64,000 bases of DNA from Perognathus longimembris pacificus (taxonomy: Eukaryota > Chordata > Mammalia > Rodentia > Heteromyidae). Position 1 is the first letter of the stretch, and each line of letters starts with the position of its first letter. The stretch spans positions 124,906,958 to 124,970,957 of the forward strand of contig NC_063161.1 in assembly GCF_023159225.1 (NCBI RefSeq). The letters run 5' to 3'. The notes under the pieces were generated by a model. The model made no database searches and was not told the origin of the DNA. It saw only the letters and a list, made by a program, of their open reading frames with translations. Shown here in pieces: positions 45,475 to 57,115 of this stretch. Position numbers and translations under genes: made by a program.

Positions 45475-46885
45475 CTTTATTTAACTTGCTAAGATTTGCA
45501 TTTCCTGACACCTCAGTATCTTGATAACTCCATGCAAGTTATTTACTATCTCATTCAGATTTCAACTATGCTAATATTTATCTGAATAAATAAACCTTCT
45601 AGGTAAGTCATGATTATCCCACTATGCAACTTTTACATATTAGTCACATTACTACTGACTTACTTCCTTGCTTAAAAAAAAAAGTTGAAACAATTTACAG
45701 GCTAAGCATAAGTGAGCATGAGCTGCCATCAACAGTGGTAGTTAAGCTTTGATCTCAGTTCTTGACCCTCTCTACTTGATGTCATAGGTGTTCCTGGGGT
45801 TTAAGGTATCTGGTGTGAGTTCCTCAGTATAGTTTATAGGCTTGAAAGCATAAAAGGCCTGAGGTCTTTTTCTTTGTACCTCCATGACTGGTTTCCAAAT
45901 AATTAAAGATACCATAAGAAAATCACAGCAACTAAGCGGCTGATACTAGAAAGGTAGTTCTACAAAACTCCTGAGTACCTTAACTCAAGAAAAATATCTT
46001 CCCTTAGAATGCAGGTTTAGCTAACTTGTGCAATGCAGTCTCTACTTTTTCCATTGGAAAGGGAATGACTCGATTCATTCTAGTCTTTTATATCTTTATA
46101 TGACTTAGTCCCTCCCCAGATGAACTAACAACATACTATCCATACTGTTTGATACAAACACATCTAGAAACTAATAAAAGAAAGAGTACACTTTAATTAT
46201 ATGAGAAGTATAGCAGTTATATGATTAAGTTATAGAGAAAGTGTTAGTATATAACATGCTGTTGAATATAATAAAGGCCAATCAAACCAAATCTGAGTTG
46301 TGAAGTTGCTCAGAAGTAATCATAGTACAAAGGTACTGGCTATGTATGAGGCTAACACAAAAGAACTTCTGGAAAGCATAAGAATTTCCAAGACCTTCAG
46401 AAATATTAATCTAGGGTTGTTTTTTCCCTTGTACATATAAATTATACCATTATTTTACCTTTTTAAGCATTAATAACAGACTACAGTTTAAAAAGACTAT
46501 CTGCTTCTCTTTACCAAATCAGTTCCTATGGTTAGTTTTACAAAAACTATCCTAAGTCATCAAAGATTAGATGTGTGCATAGCGAAAATTCAGTCCTCTT
46601 ACTTGCAACAGATAATTGATGCTTTGAATTAATTTTACAGGAAATGGGAAAAATGTGAAGTGATGTTTGAGTAGCTGTAAATTAACTTATTTTTACTCTG
46701 GGATTTTCCAAATAGAGACGAGAACCAGAAGCCATGTAAAAGATTATTTCTATTAATCGACAAGGCTAAGATAAATTTAAACTTACTACTTTATTTCTTC
46801 AAGAAAGAAATAAAATAAGGACAAAGTAAATGTCTGTGGGAAAAAAGTTATCCTGTAAAACAGGACTTGGGAAGAATATGCAAGT
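45475..46885. other. Caap1 intron 5, nothing recognised
   Basis: About 1.4 kb with no SINE, open frame or LINE pattern that I recognise. Confidence 0.5.
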
Positions 46886-46888
46886 GTA

Positions 46889-46946
46889 TTGGAGTTTCAA
46901 GGCCAACCTGAGCTACATAACATCCTGTCTCAAAATGCAAATAACC
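46889..46946 (+). mobile_element. B1 SINE 3' fragment
   Basis: ggagtttcaaggccaacctg, then gctacataacatcctgtctc and an A run. Confidence 0.65.
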
Positions 46947-47254
46947 AAAAAAAAAAGTTGTCAGGTTTTTTTTCCATGTATAACTCTAAGCTACCCAGAC
47001 TATGTAACAGAAATCACTCAATTAAAACTATTCAAGATTACAAAACCTTTCTGGTGAAGTCTACAATCAACCAGGCATTACTAAGGTTATTCCAGTAGCT
47101 AAGAATATCGTAAAATAAAGGATGCATTCTTTCCTCTTTTTACTTTGGCCCAAATAAATTACTCTGGCTCTTTATCTGTAACATGGGATGATATGAAACA
47201 CTGGAAAATTATCATCGGCAAATGTTAAAAATAAATTATATATTTGAGCCATAC

Positions 47255-47328
47255 CTTGTTTTAACTCCAAACATTCCAGTTGTTTGTTTTCTTTCAGGGA
47301 TGAAGTAGAATCTATACAGGTGTCTTGT
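47255..47328 (-). CDS. Caap1: Caap1 coding exon 5 (variable linker)
   Basis: The exon is 74 nt, phase 2 in and phase 1 out. The acceptor is ttcctcag then ACAAGAC; the donor is AAACAAG then GTATGG. With the CA from exon 4 it encodes QQDTCIDSTSSLKENKQLEC then LELKQ and the first base of Gly. It is the least conserved of the five exons compared with the human peptide I remember (QQDICIDSASSLRENKQPEG), but length and frame are preserved. It is flanked by 9.7 and 12.6 kb introns. The assignment rests on the SS-L-ENKQ and LELKQG motifs, both splice signals, and exact phase agreement with exons 4 and 6. Confidence 0.92.
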
Positions 47329-47329
47329 C

Positions 47330-48194
47330 TGAGGAATAAAAATAAATTAAGAAAATTTTAATTAAATATCTACTGCCCAAGTTCATAGAAATAAGGGAGA
47401 TACTTGGGAAGACACAATAGATCCCTGTAAGCCCCAGGGTACAAGTTAGTACATTCCAAGACTCAGAAACATGAACTTAAGTGTCAGCAGCTATAAACTA
47501 CTACCAATTTAAGGAATATATTTCTTTGTAAAATCAAGGGGCAAACCTGGAAGGAACATGGAGGCATTTCTTTTCTCCCTTCCAACACTCTGCAGGGTAG
47601 CTAATGGGAGAACTCATCACTCACAGCAGTATGCAATAAGTTTTCAAGTTCCACTGTTAAATTTCATGGGAATTTGGAATTCAAATTATATTATATTCAT
47701 CTAATTTCATACCTCAAATGCTTCGATGCCTACAGTATATGAAAATACACATTCTACATGTAACATACTAAATAATCAAAGTAAATGGGTTAAATGTATA
47801 ATCGTGAAAAAAGTGTCAATTCACCAAGTTCTGAAATAGAAAACTAAACTGATGATTTAAGTAAGATAGCATCATACCACTTAAGACAGCATTGTACAAC
47901 TTTAATACTGATTCTACAAATAGCTTTTCAGCAAAAGAGTCAATGAACTAAGTGCAAATATTCAGGTGAAACGACTGATTACTTTCTCCAAAACAGGCAC
48001 TTATAACCTTCTGCTGAGAACTTTTATACACACCCTAAGACTAACATATTTGTAGGAAATTTTCTTGCTCAGTATCTAGGTAGCAGTAACAAATCCTTCA
48101 AATAACCTAAAGGGGTCTGTAGGGGCGTGTGTGACTGATCATTTGTTTCAAAAGCTTATAATATTCTTTCCAATCAATATGCTGATTGTGTGTT
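47330..48194. other. Caap1 intron 4, upstream of the exon 5 acceptor; nothing recognised
   Basis: Apart from the exon 5 acceptor's flank, no features are recognised. Confidence 0.5.
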
Positions 48195-48209
48195 TACTTT
48201 GTATTTTTT

Positions 48210-48428
48210 ATTTTTTAATTTTTTTGTTTGTTTTTTGCCAGTCCTGGGCCTTGAACTCAGGGCCTGAGCACAGTCCCTGGCTTCTTTTTTGCTCAAGGCT
48301 AGCATTCTGCCACTTGAGTCACAGTGCCACTTCTGGCCATTTTCTATATACATGATGCTGAGGAATCGAACCCAGGGCTTCATGTATACAAGGCAAGCAC
48401 TCTTGCCACTAGGCCATGTTCCCAGTCC
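48210..48428 (-). mobile_element. IDL-Geo dimeric SINE with 15-bp TSD
   Basis: TACTTTGTATTTTTT lies exactly at 48195-48209 and 48429-48443. Antisense dimer; open frames on both strands (69 and 74 codons) are SINE translations. Confidence 0.93.
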
Positions 48429-48506
48429 TACTTTGTATTTTTTTTAAAAAGCTTGTATTAATACTGCACAAACTCAAACAGACTCAAAGCCATTTGACCG
48501 TGGAGC

Positions 48507-48610
48507 CAGGTATGGTGATATATGTCTGCAATCCTAACACTTTGGTGGCTGAGGCAAAATAATCTAAAGTTCCACGCCAGCCTGGGTTATGTAGTAAAAT
48601 CTTTCTCAAA
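48507..48610 (+). mobile_element. B1-type SINE monomer
   Basis: gccaggtatggtgatatatg, caatcctaacactttggtgg, cacgccagcctgggttatgt. Confidence 0.8.
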
Positions 48611-49325
48611 AAAGTTACATAACTTTGATATTAATGAATTATAACATCTGAGAGATTTATAATTGCTCTGTTTCTATTTTTCACACTTCTCCATTGTCTA
48701 AAATCACCTTTTCTAGCTTTTACTCTTTCACCCAAACCACTCACAAATCCCAATTTTCGTTGGCAACCCAGGAGCAGAATAACGAATAATACTAGGAATC
48801 ATATTAAAATGTGCCACTTCTAGCATTCCTGACAAATGAGACTTTTTTCCTATTATGATCATTAACCTAAATATCAAGCTTTACAGGAAATGTTTGGTTT
48901 GCTTTTATACCTCCCTGAATAACAATCCATTCTTCATCTACAGTCACTCAGCTACATTTACAAAAAAAAAAAAAAAGTTTAAATATGTACCAATATATGA
49001 TATGGTACCCCATAAAAATACAATAAAATTTTGTTTTTACTCAGTAGTTAAAAACTAATTTAATTGAAACAAATCTGCAAAACACTAAACTTAAACAACT
49101 AAAAAAACATTAAACTTACATCCTGAGTTCAAACTCCAGTATATTATAAATAGCAGGTGAACACGTGTAATACTGTAATGAAAATGAAATATCACCCATC
49201 ATTGTGGCTCAGAATGTATATAATATGTATAATGAAGAATCACTACACAAACCATAATAGAAATGAGTAATATTCTAGTAAGAGAAGTTCAATGTTAATA
49301 TTATAAAATAAAAAGGGCTGTGGAA
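48611..49325. other. Caap1 intron 4, nothing recognised
   Basis: AT-rich; no gene or repeat recognised. Confidence 0.5.
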
Positions 49326-49329
49326 ATAA

Positions 49330-49745
49330 TTCCATTAAAGGAGGTTAAACAACCATGACAATGAGATGTTGTAACTGACCTTACACAGCTGAACAGGAGG
49401 GGGAAATGTTATAAAGGGCAAACTGAACTAAGTTGAAATAATTAATGCTGAATTTCCTGAAGTTGATACTTATGGTTATGTAACAGAGTATCAATGTCCT
49501 TTGGAGAAACATTTAGGGGCAAAGGACATTTGACATTTAGGGGCAAAGAGTCATAATGTCTGTAACTTATACCTCAAATGTTTCATAGTATTCAGGCACA
49601 TAGAAAGGCAAAAGGTACAAATGGGATATGATATTAATAGATAAATCTATATAAGGGCTATATGGATATTTCTTATATTCATGCAGGATTTCACTGTCTG
49701 AAATTATTTCCAAATAAAAATGTAAGTAATAAAATGTAACAAAAA
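49330..49745 (+). mobile_element. Old mammal-wide retroposon 3' end (L1M-like)
   Basis: aaccatgacaatgagatgtt, gaagttgatacttatggtta, tgtaacagagtatcaatgtc, atttaggggcaaagagtcat, aatgtctgtaacttatacct, gaaattatttccaaataaaa follow a widespread old repeat in order. The unit ACATTTAGGGGCAAAG is duplicated at 49509-49524 and 49534-49549. Confidence 0.6.
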
Positions 49746-51200
49746 CTAATCAAATCCCATTAAACATACTTTAAATAAAATTAGACTCGTCTATAAAAAT
49801 TATCTGTTATCATAAACTTTTTTGTTTATAATCAATTTACATTGCTTTACAGCTTCTCTAAAATTCTAGTTTGTGTGAAGTTACATTTGATCAAGCTGTT
49901 GAAGACGGCAAGCAGTTTCAAACAGTAGGTACAGTGTACCACCCTGTGGCAGAAAAGTGAAATGATGGAGGCTTTTTACATCCATATCCCCTGAAAGGCG
50001 AAACAAAGCAAAGCAAACTCCAGAAATAGTTTCCAACAGTTTAAAATTTAAAGATCCATGCTAGCTAATTTTTCTAAGATGTAGATATTACAATTCAAAT
50101 TACTTTACAGGTTCAGAGTTATCTAATCCATTTTAAAGCCATTAAATAGCATGAAAAGGTGTTATAAAAAAGGAAATGCCTTAATGTATAACAAATCTAC
50201 AACATACATGTATTTGTCTTTTTGGTTTCAGTTATGAAAATTTAAGTTTACGCTCTTATAAGACAGACTAGGTACAAAAAGTAGGAAAACAGTTTCAATT
50301 TATATTTAAATACATCTATCAACTACTTTGAGACCAAGTAAAAATTTTATAACAAAGAACTGGAGAGAAAAGAGAGGACAAAGGAAATAATTCATTGCCA
50401 AAGACAATTTGGGTTGATGGGACTGTCATGATCTCTGTATTTCCTTCCATTTAAAACAAAAGAAAAAGCTTGGTTTATTTTTCTAACTCCCTTTCCCATC
50501 TGCAATTCTCTATTTTTAAGCAACTTAATTTAAAAGCATGGTTTTAAATTATAGAACACTACCTGTACTCCTAAATTTATCAAACTAACACCAATTAAAT
50601 TTATTTTCTTTTGCCCCAATATAGTTAATTATCCAATCTATCCATTCTCACAACTCCATGTTGTTGTTTTTTTAAATCAAAGTAATACACTGGGGAGATC
50701 TGTGGAACTTAATTAAGAACAACCACACATGTAAATTAATAAGGGTTTAAAATATATTTCTAAAGAAGATCAGAGGACCAGTTTCTTGTCCAAATGAAAA
50801 ATATTAGGAAATTTTAATATAAAGGTTTGATTATTTGTTGGCTCTAAATTGAGGATCATTCCTAGCTTCAAGTCACATCTTTCTTCTGACACACCTTCAA
50901 AATCTAAGGAAAAAAAGGCTTACTATATGGAAAAAATTAAATAGAAAAACATTAAGGAACAGTCTTCACAGGGTGTTACCACTTGTGTCTACAATGTATA
51001 CACATATGTATATAATGCATGTATAAGTATATATGTGTAACATATACATGTACATACCACATATGTACATGTATGTATAAACATTATACACATATACATA
51101 TATACAATGATCTGTAAGTATATGAAATACCTCTAGGAGGATACACAAACATCAGGTTTACTCTGTTCTATAGAAAGGGAGAATGGGAAATGGTAAAAAG
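49746..51200. other. Caap1 intron 4, mostly unrecognised, with a TATG-type repeat
   Basis: A degenerate TA/TG/CA tract at 50994-51112 gives a Tyr-rich minus-strand frame. The remaining 1.3 kb shows nothing. Confidence 0.5.
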
Positions 51201-51214
51201 TAAAACTTATTCTT

Positions 51215-51420
51215 GGGCTGGGGATATAGCCTAGTGGCAAGAGTGCCTGCCTCGGATACACGAGGCCCTAGGTTCGATTCCCCAGCACCACATATACAGA
51301 AAACGGCCAGAAGCGGCGCTGTGGCTCAAGTGGCGGAGTGCTAGCCTTGAGCGGGAAGAAGCCAGGGACAGTGCTCAGGCCCGGAGTCCAAGGCCCAGGA
51401 CTGGCCAAAAAAAAAAAAAA
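51215..51420 (+). mobile_element. IDL-Geo dimeric SINE, very young, TSD AAAACTTATTCTT
   Basis: The duplication is at 51202-51214 and about 51419-51431. The body is almost identical to 21799-21999 (two substitutions noticed by eye). Confidence 0.95.
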
Positions 51421-51669
51421 AACTTATTCTTACTGCATCTTACTGTTAGATATTTATAATTCAAGTAAGTAAAACAGTAAATAGTACACTAGATACATGA
51501 AGACACTATAGGAAAGCATAACATTTCCCAACGAAAGAACACAAGAAAACTTAATAATGGTTACCTTTGAAGCAGGGAATCTTGAGTCCATAAACTATCT
51601 TTCCCCCTATTACCCAGCCACACACCAGATGTGTAGACTGAATTTAGATGTTCTGTGAGTTTGCATGGT

Positions 51670-52130
51670 ATACCTGATTCCTATGGCTGCTGCAACAAAT
51701 TTGTAACACAAATTCTCTTCTAATTTTGTAGGGAATTCTTTTCTAATTTATTTCTAATTCTAATTCTTTTCTAATTTATTCTCTTCTAATTTTGTAGGGA
51801 AGAAATCCAAAATATGTATCACTAGCCAATGTCTTAGCAAGTCCTCATTCCCTCCCAATGCTCAAAGGAAGATGATTTCTGACTTTTACAGCATTTGTAA
51901 CTACATTCTTCTTGTCCTCAAACTCATGGCCTCACTCCCTCATGTAACGCCAAAGCTAACTGGCTTCCCTATGCTTTTATCATATAGTATTTTCTATGTC
52001 AAATGTCCTTCACTCTTCACATATAAGATACTTATGACTGCATTTAGCCCAACCTAATAATCCTAGAAAATCTCATCTCAGTAAAACTCTTACATCACAT
52101 TTTCAAAGTCTCCTTATAATGGATATATTA
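51670..52130 (+). mobile_element. Old interspersed repeat with internal tandem duplication
   Basis: ttcctatggctgctgcaaca, aatttgtaacacaaattctc, ggaagaaatccaaaatatg, then acttatgactgcatttagcc and aacctaataatcctagaaaa follow a common old mammalian repeat whose name I cannot give. Between 51713 and 51800 TCTTCTAATTTTGTAGGGAA appears twice around several TTCTAATTTAT units, a local expansion. Confidence 0.55.
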
Positions 52131-52500
52131 ACATTTAATGACTGAGCAAACAGAATGTGAGTATCTTTGAGGGACTTTTACATATCTCAGACAGAGAAAA
52201 TTACATTTATGTTTTTACTTTATATTTCTTTTGTTCTATCTTCTCTAATATACCTATCCTTACTATAAACAATATACAGAAAAACATTCCTGTTTTGAAG
52301 GGTGTAATAACTTGTAGACTATTTAAGAAACATGATTATTATATTTAACTAGTTCAGTTTAAGTAGATGAAACCCATTTGCTCTTTTTAATCACATCAAC
52401 ATCTTAATAGCCATATTTTCTGTTTTAAGCAAAGCCTTCACATTTTATATTTATAAAATACTAACTTAAATGGACATTTTTTGTAATTCTTAAAATTCTC
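52131..52500. other. Caap1 intron 4, nothing recognised
   Basis: AT-rich; no features. Confidence 0.45.
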
Positions 52501-52518
52501 TATAAATTTTACAAGACA

Positions 52519-52728
52519 GGGCTGGGGATATGGCCTAGTGGCAAGAGTGCCTGCCTCGGATACACGAGGCCCTAGGTTCGATTCCCCAGCACCACATATA
52601 CAGAAAACGGCCAGAAGCGGCGCTGTGGCTCAAGTGGCAGAGTGCTAGCCTTGAGCGGGAAGAAGCCAGGGACAGTGCTCAGGCCCTGAGTCCAAGCCCA
52701 GGACTGGCAAAAAAAAAAAAAAAAAGAA
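52519..52728 (+). mobile_element. IDL-Geo dimeric SINE, very young, 18-bp TSD
   Basis: TATAAATTTTACAAGACA lies exactly at 52501-52518 and 52729-52746. The body is almost identical to the copies at 21799 and 51215. Confidence 0.95.
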
Positions 52729-52827
52729 TATAAATTTTACAAGACATTTAAATCATATGGTGAAAATAAAGTGGTTTACTTTGCAAACATATTTCCTAAA
52801 CTCAGACCTATTTAGAAAATATTTTGT

Positions 52828-53068
52828 TTGTGCCAGAATTGGGTCTCAAATTCCAGGCTTGGGCAATCTCCTTTAGCTTTTTCACTCATGGCTACTGCTC
52901 CTTTGAGCCACAGCTTCATTTTTGGCCTTTTTTTTTTTCCTGGTAGTTGACTGGAGATTCAAGTCTCACAAACTTTCCTACTCTTGACTAGTTTTGAACT
53001 ATAATCCTCATATCACAGCTTCCTAACTAGCTAGGACTACATGCAGGAGCTATTGGAGTCTATGTAGA
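52828..53068 (-). mobile_element. B1-like/Geo composite SINE, diverged
   Basis: Antisense: ttgggtctcaaattccaggc, ctttgagccacagcttcatt, actagctaggactacatgca. Confidence 0.75.
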
Positions 53069-53850
53069 AGTTAATTCATTTAAAAAAAATGAATTCAAAA
53101 CTAGAATTAGATAGCCAGTTGAGAATATACCAATACTCTGCTAAGAAAGTAGGAGTGGTTAGGAAAAGTTATGCCACAACATTCATAAATAACCTACTTT
53201 GTAATAAAACTTACTTTGAGAATTTGTACTTTTGAATCTGTCCTCTAAAACTACAAAATTATCTCAATGCTATTTATTATCTACAGGGAAATATAGCTTC
53301 ATTTTCACTGACATCTCCCTCAATATCACTCAATAAAATCATACTCATTTAAAGATATTTAGCAAAAGCAATTCAAAAACATTGCTAAGATTTCCCTGAA
53401 GTGTTTGCACTTTTATTCTTTCAGTTTTGATTATCTCACTGCACTATTCAAGACTTAAATTTCATTACAAACACACTGCTTAGAGCTTAATCATCTAACA
53501 TTATAGGTCAAATACCTGTTCATGTTGTTAGTGCCATTTAACTATACTAAAGCTTCTTCGCCAGCCTGTTTCTGGATAGAGAAAGCACTCTTAATTCTAG
53601 GTCTGCATATTATCTTATTATTAGAAGCATTGTTTTTCCCAAGTAATTGATCTTAATCCTTAACTTTCCCAATTATTGCTACATTCCTAATAGTTCTTAA
53701 ATAATATAGAATTATAGATGCTAAAGTTTTTCATCTCAAGAGTGACAATATCACCTCTTACTTTTGATAAATACATATATATACAAACTACAGATACTGT
53801 ATCAACACAGTTCTTAAATATAATTCCTATTCAATTGTTGGGAAGGGGGT
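53069..53850. other. Caap1 intron 4, nothing recognised
   Basis: No gene or repeat recognised. Confidence 0.45.
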
Positions 53851-53857
53851 GGTGGTA

Positions 53858-53931
53858 CTTCATTCTGAACCCAGAGTCTCATACTTGCTGGCAGGTGCTA
53901 TACCCCTGAGACACACCTCCAACCATTTTAG
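53858..53931 (-). mobile_element. Monomeric tRNA-like SINE, antisense
   Basis: Reverse-complement order: gctggaggtgtgtctcaggg (A-box-like), then gcacctgccagcaagtatga and gggttca. It abuts the next SINE. Confidence 0.6.
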
Positions 53932-53937
53932 AGTTTT

Positions 53938-54168
53938 TTTTAGTACCTGTCCTGAGGCTTGAACTTAGGGCCTGGGTGCTGTCTCTGAACTTTTTTACTC
54001 AAGGCTGGCACTCTACTATCTAAGTTACAGCTCCAATTTCAGCTTTTTTGGTGAATAACTGGAGTCTCATAGACTTTCTTGCCCAGGCTTGGCTTCAAAC
54101 CACAATCCTTAGATCTCAGCCTCCTGAGCAGCTAGGACTACAAGAGTGAGTCACTGGTGCCCAGCAAG
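53938..54168 (-). mobile_element. B1-like/Geo composite SINE
   Basis: Antisense: gtcctgaggcttgaacttag, ggctggcactctactatcta, gagcagctaggactacaaga. Confidence 0.82.
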
Positions 54169-54866
54169 CTGGTTTATTATTATTACTTTTAATGTTGGAA
54201 ACCATTTCAAAAACTTTTAAACATTTAATAATGTAAAAGAAAAGACAAAATAAGTCATGAAAAATTAAGATTCTAACTTTCACTAATAGTCGTAAAAGGG
54301 TAACTGACATTTGAGATGCACATGCTCTAGTCAGTTCATTAAACATTCTATCACCTTCTTAAAATAAAACTAGGAGAGACATCACAGTTGAATAATGAGG
54401 GCTCTGAATAGTACTTGATTAGTTAAAACTGGGGTGGAAATAATTCAGTAATGCATCTCAAAAGAAGAAATTTTAAAAACAAAAGACCTGAAACCCACCT
54501 TAAAGATGATCAAGCAAGGTCTTCTAAATCTTACAATGAGAGTAAAAATAAGTGAGGTTTAATTTTCACCAGCATATCAACAATAACTGGAAGACTAAAT
54601 GTTAAAAAGTCTCTCACTGTTCTTCCCTTGGTTCCTTCCCCTGCCTTTCTTCCTCCTTCACCACTTTCCTTCTTCATATTTCTTTTTAATTTCACTCTTG
54701 CCTATTTTTCTTTTATTTCACTTTTCTCTATGGGATGGATTAGGAAGTTATTTTTGCCATACTATATAGAAAGTACATTAAACAGCATGAGAAAAAAATT
54801 AACATTTAAATCAAACAAAACCCCTTTATAGTTTTAAACAACCAATCTGTAACTGTAGTCCCAATA
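54169..54866. other. Caap1 intron 4, nothing recognised
   Basis: A pyrimidine-rich patch at 54611-54720 creates a Phe/Ser-rich frame. No gene. Confidence 0.45.
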
Positions 54867-55095
54867 ATCGAGTGCTAGTGGCTTACACCTGTAATTCTAG
54901 CTACTAGTGAGGCAGAGATCTGAAGATCATGGTTCAAAGCCAGCCCAAGCAGGACTATGACATTCATCTCTAACCACCAAAAAGCTGGAAGTAAAGCTGT
55001 AGTTCAAACAGTAGGGCGCTAACAATGAATAAAAAGGCTCAGGAACAGCACCTAGGCCCTGAGTTCAAGCCCCAGTACCAGCACACACACAAAAA
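54867..55095 (+). mobile_element. B1-like/Geo composite SINE
   Basis: cgagtgctagtggcttacac, gtaaagctgtagttcaaaca, ctgagttcaagccccagtac, short CACACAC tail. Confidence 0.82.
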
Positions 55096-55780
55096 CAAGA
55101 TAAGCCAAGCAATTATATAATATTTTCCTGTTGTCCCTACAAATGGGTGACAGCACACTAGGTATGTACCACCACAGCAGGTGTGTGTACATCAATGCAT
55201 ACAAATTATATAATAGATTAAAACAAAAATTTATTCTTGAATAGTTCTGAAGTCATAAATTTAAAGTGAATCTTAGAGAACTAGAATCAAGGTAGAACTA
55301 CTGTTGCATTCCTTCTAGTAGCTTCAGGGAAAATCCATTTCTTGTATTTTCCAGCTCCCAAAAAGGCACCTACACTCCTTAGCTTGTGGCACCTTATTCT
55401 ACCTCCAAAGCTCATTGTTAGGCCCTGCTTGTCAAGTTCAGATGTTCTTTCAATTTAGATTGAGTTACTTCCGAATCAGACATATTCTTAAGTTGAAAAT
55501 ATTAAGTCAAAAATAAAATGAATACATTTAAACCTTTCAAACATGGTAATTTAGCCTAGCTTAACTTAAAGAAGCTCAGATCACATACAATAGCCTATAA
55601 TTAAATACAAACATTATTTTTCCAGTTCTTCTACTTATTTTAATTGATACATAAACACATTAAAATATATAAAAAGTATACCTATTAACAGGTCACTATG
55701 TTTCCATACACAAAAATTATACTTTTATATTGAATTAAATATACATACCCATATTTATAATTTTTTTACACTTTCTGTTT
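55096..55780. other. Caap1 intron 4, nothing recognised
   Basis: No gene or repeat recognised. Confidence 0.45.
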
Positions 55781-55857
55781 TTCTTCAATACTGAGGTTTG
55801 AACTCAGGGCTTTGTGCTCGATAGGGAAGAAACTGCCACTTTACTCACCTCTGGCAT

Positions 55858-56111
55858 TCCTTCCTTCCTTCTTTCTTTCCTTCCCTCCCTTTCTTCCTCC
55901 TTTCCTCTCTCTCTTCCTTCCTTTCTTTCCTTCCCTCCCTCCCTCCTGCTTTCCTTCTCTTTGTTCATCCTTCCTTCTCTCCCTCCCTCCCTTCTTCCCT
56001 TCCTTCCTTCCTTCCTTCCTTCCTTCCTTCCTTCCTTCCTTCCTTCCTTCCTTCCTTTCTTCCTTCCTTCCTTCCTTCCTTCCTTCCTTCCTTTCCTTTC
56101 CTTTCCTTTCC
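55858..56111. repeat. (TTCC)n / CT-rich microsatellite, about 250 bp
   Basis: Imperfect CCTT/CCCT units become pure (TTCC)n at about 55995-56090, then CCTTT units. It lies on the 3'-tail side of the antisense SINE at 56112-56482, so it is probably that element's expanded tail. Frames of 106 and 132 codons are artefacts. Confidence 0.95.
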
Positions 56112-56482
56112 TTCCATTACTTTATTTTTTGAACTCTGCACCTGGGCCTGTCCCCTGGGCTTTTTCTTTTTTTTTTTTTTGGCCAGTCCTGGGCCTTGGA
56201 CTCAGGGCCTGAGCACTGTCCCTGGCTTCTTCCCGCTCAAGGCTAGCACTCTGCCACTTGAGCCACAGCGCCACTTCTGGCTGTTGCAGGCACTCTTGCC
56301 ACTAGGCTATATCCCCAGCCCCTCCCCTGGGCTTTTTCATTCACTCTACCACTTGAGCCACAACTCCACTTCTGACCTTTTGGGGGAAGTTAATTGAGGA
56401 AGAGTCTCATGGACTTTCCTGCCCAAACTATGATCCTTAGATCTCTGTTAGATTACAGGTATAAGCTACCAGTGCCTAGCTT
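56112..56482 (-). mobile_element. B1-like/Geo SINE split by an IDL-Geo insertion
   Basis: The outer antisense copy (gaactctgcacctgggcctg; then cactctaccacttgagccac, ggttagattacaggtataag-type end near 56450) is interrupted at 56167-56322. Confidence 0.82.
56167..56322 (-). mobile_element. Nested, internally deleted IDL-Geo SINE, 16-bp TSD
   Basis: TCCCCTGGGCTTTTTC lies exactly at 56151-56166 and 56323-56338. The element lacks about 50 bp at the arm junction (cacttctggctgttgcaggc), removing the B-box half of the left arm. Confidence 0.93.
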
Positions 56483-56483
56483 A

Positions 56484-56830
56484 CTCTGAATATTTCAATA
56501 TGAGGTCTTGCTTTTTGCCTAGAGCCAGCCTAGACCATAACCTATTTTTGCTACCCACCATGGCTGAGATGACAGGCACATACCACCATACCTAGCTTTT
56601 TCTGGGAACTGGGGTCTTGTGACATTTCTGTCTGGGTTGACCTAGAACATGGATCCTCTTTTGATCTCAGCCTCCCATAACTGGAATGACAGGTTTGTAC
56701 CACTACATTCAGCTACTGGTTGAGAAAGGGTTTAGTGAACTTTATGCCTAGGCTAGCCTCAAATCTCCATCCCACCAAACTGTCTTCTGAGTAGCAAGGA
56801 TTATAGTGTTAGCCACTGGCACCCGGCCTC
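56484..56830 (-). mobile_element. Chain of three B1-like units, antisense
   Basis: Three successive reversed B1-like units: ccatggctgagatgacaggc (to about 56590), cagcctcccataactggaat (to about 56715) and tgagtagcaaggattatagt (to about 56828). They read as a trimeric or serially inserted SINE. Confidence 0.65.
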
Positions 56831-57039
56831 ATTTATAATTTCTTTATGGTAAAATCATTCAAAGGACTTTTAGATTTTTGAAATATAGTGTGTATCTGTT
56901 ATCTACTACCATCCTACTGTGCCACAGTGTACCAGAACTTATTTTATATAATTAAATCACTAAAATCCTTGATGTAAAGCACACCTCCAAAGGAATAACA
57001 AAGAAACTTTGAAGTGAAAATAAAAATGTTTGAACTTAC

Positions 57040-57115
57040 TGACTGACTAAATCAGATCCCATCTTGGAGCCATCATCTGCCTCCTCTTCCATATCAGAGT
57101 CCACACCATTGTCAC
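57040..57115 (-). CDS. Caap1: Caap1 coding exon 4 (acidic linker)
   Basis: The exon is 76 nt, phase 1 in and phase 2 out. The acceptor is ttataag then GTGACAA; the donor is GTCAGTCA then GTAAGTTC. The acceptor has a weak pyrimidine tract. It encodes GDNGVDSDMEEEADDGSKMG then SDLVS and the first two bases of Gln. The content is strongly acidic and Ser/Asp-rich, typical of a disordered linker with casein-kinase-2-type sites (SDxE). Val replaces the Met I recall in human NGMDSD. It is too short for ORF scanning and was found from the expected peptide between exons 3 and 5. Confidence 0.93.

Noticed and set aside
55812..56212. 106- and 132-codon Ser/Leu/Pro-rich frames
   Set aside because: They read the (TTCC)n microsatellite and the start of an antisense SINE.
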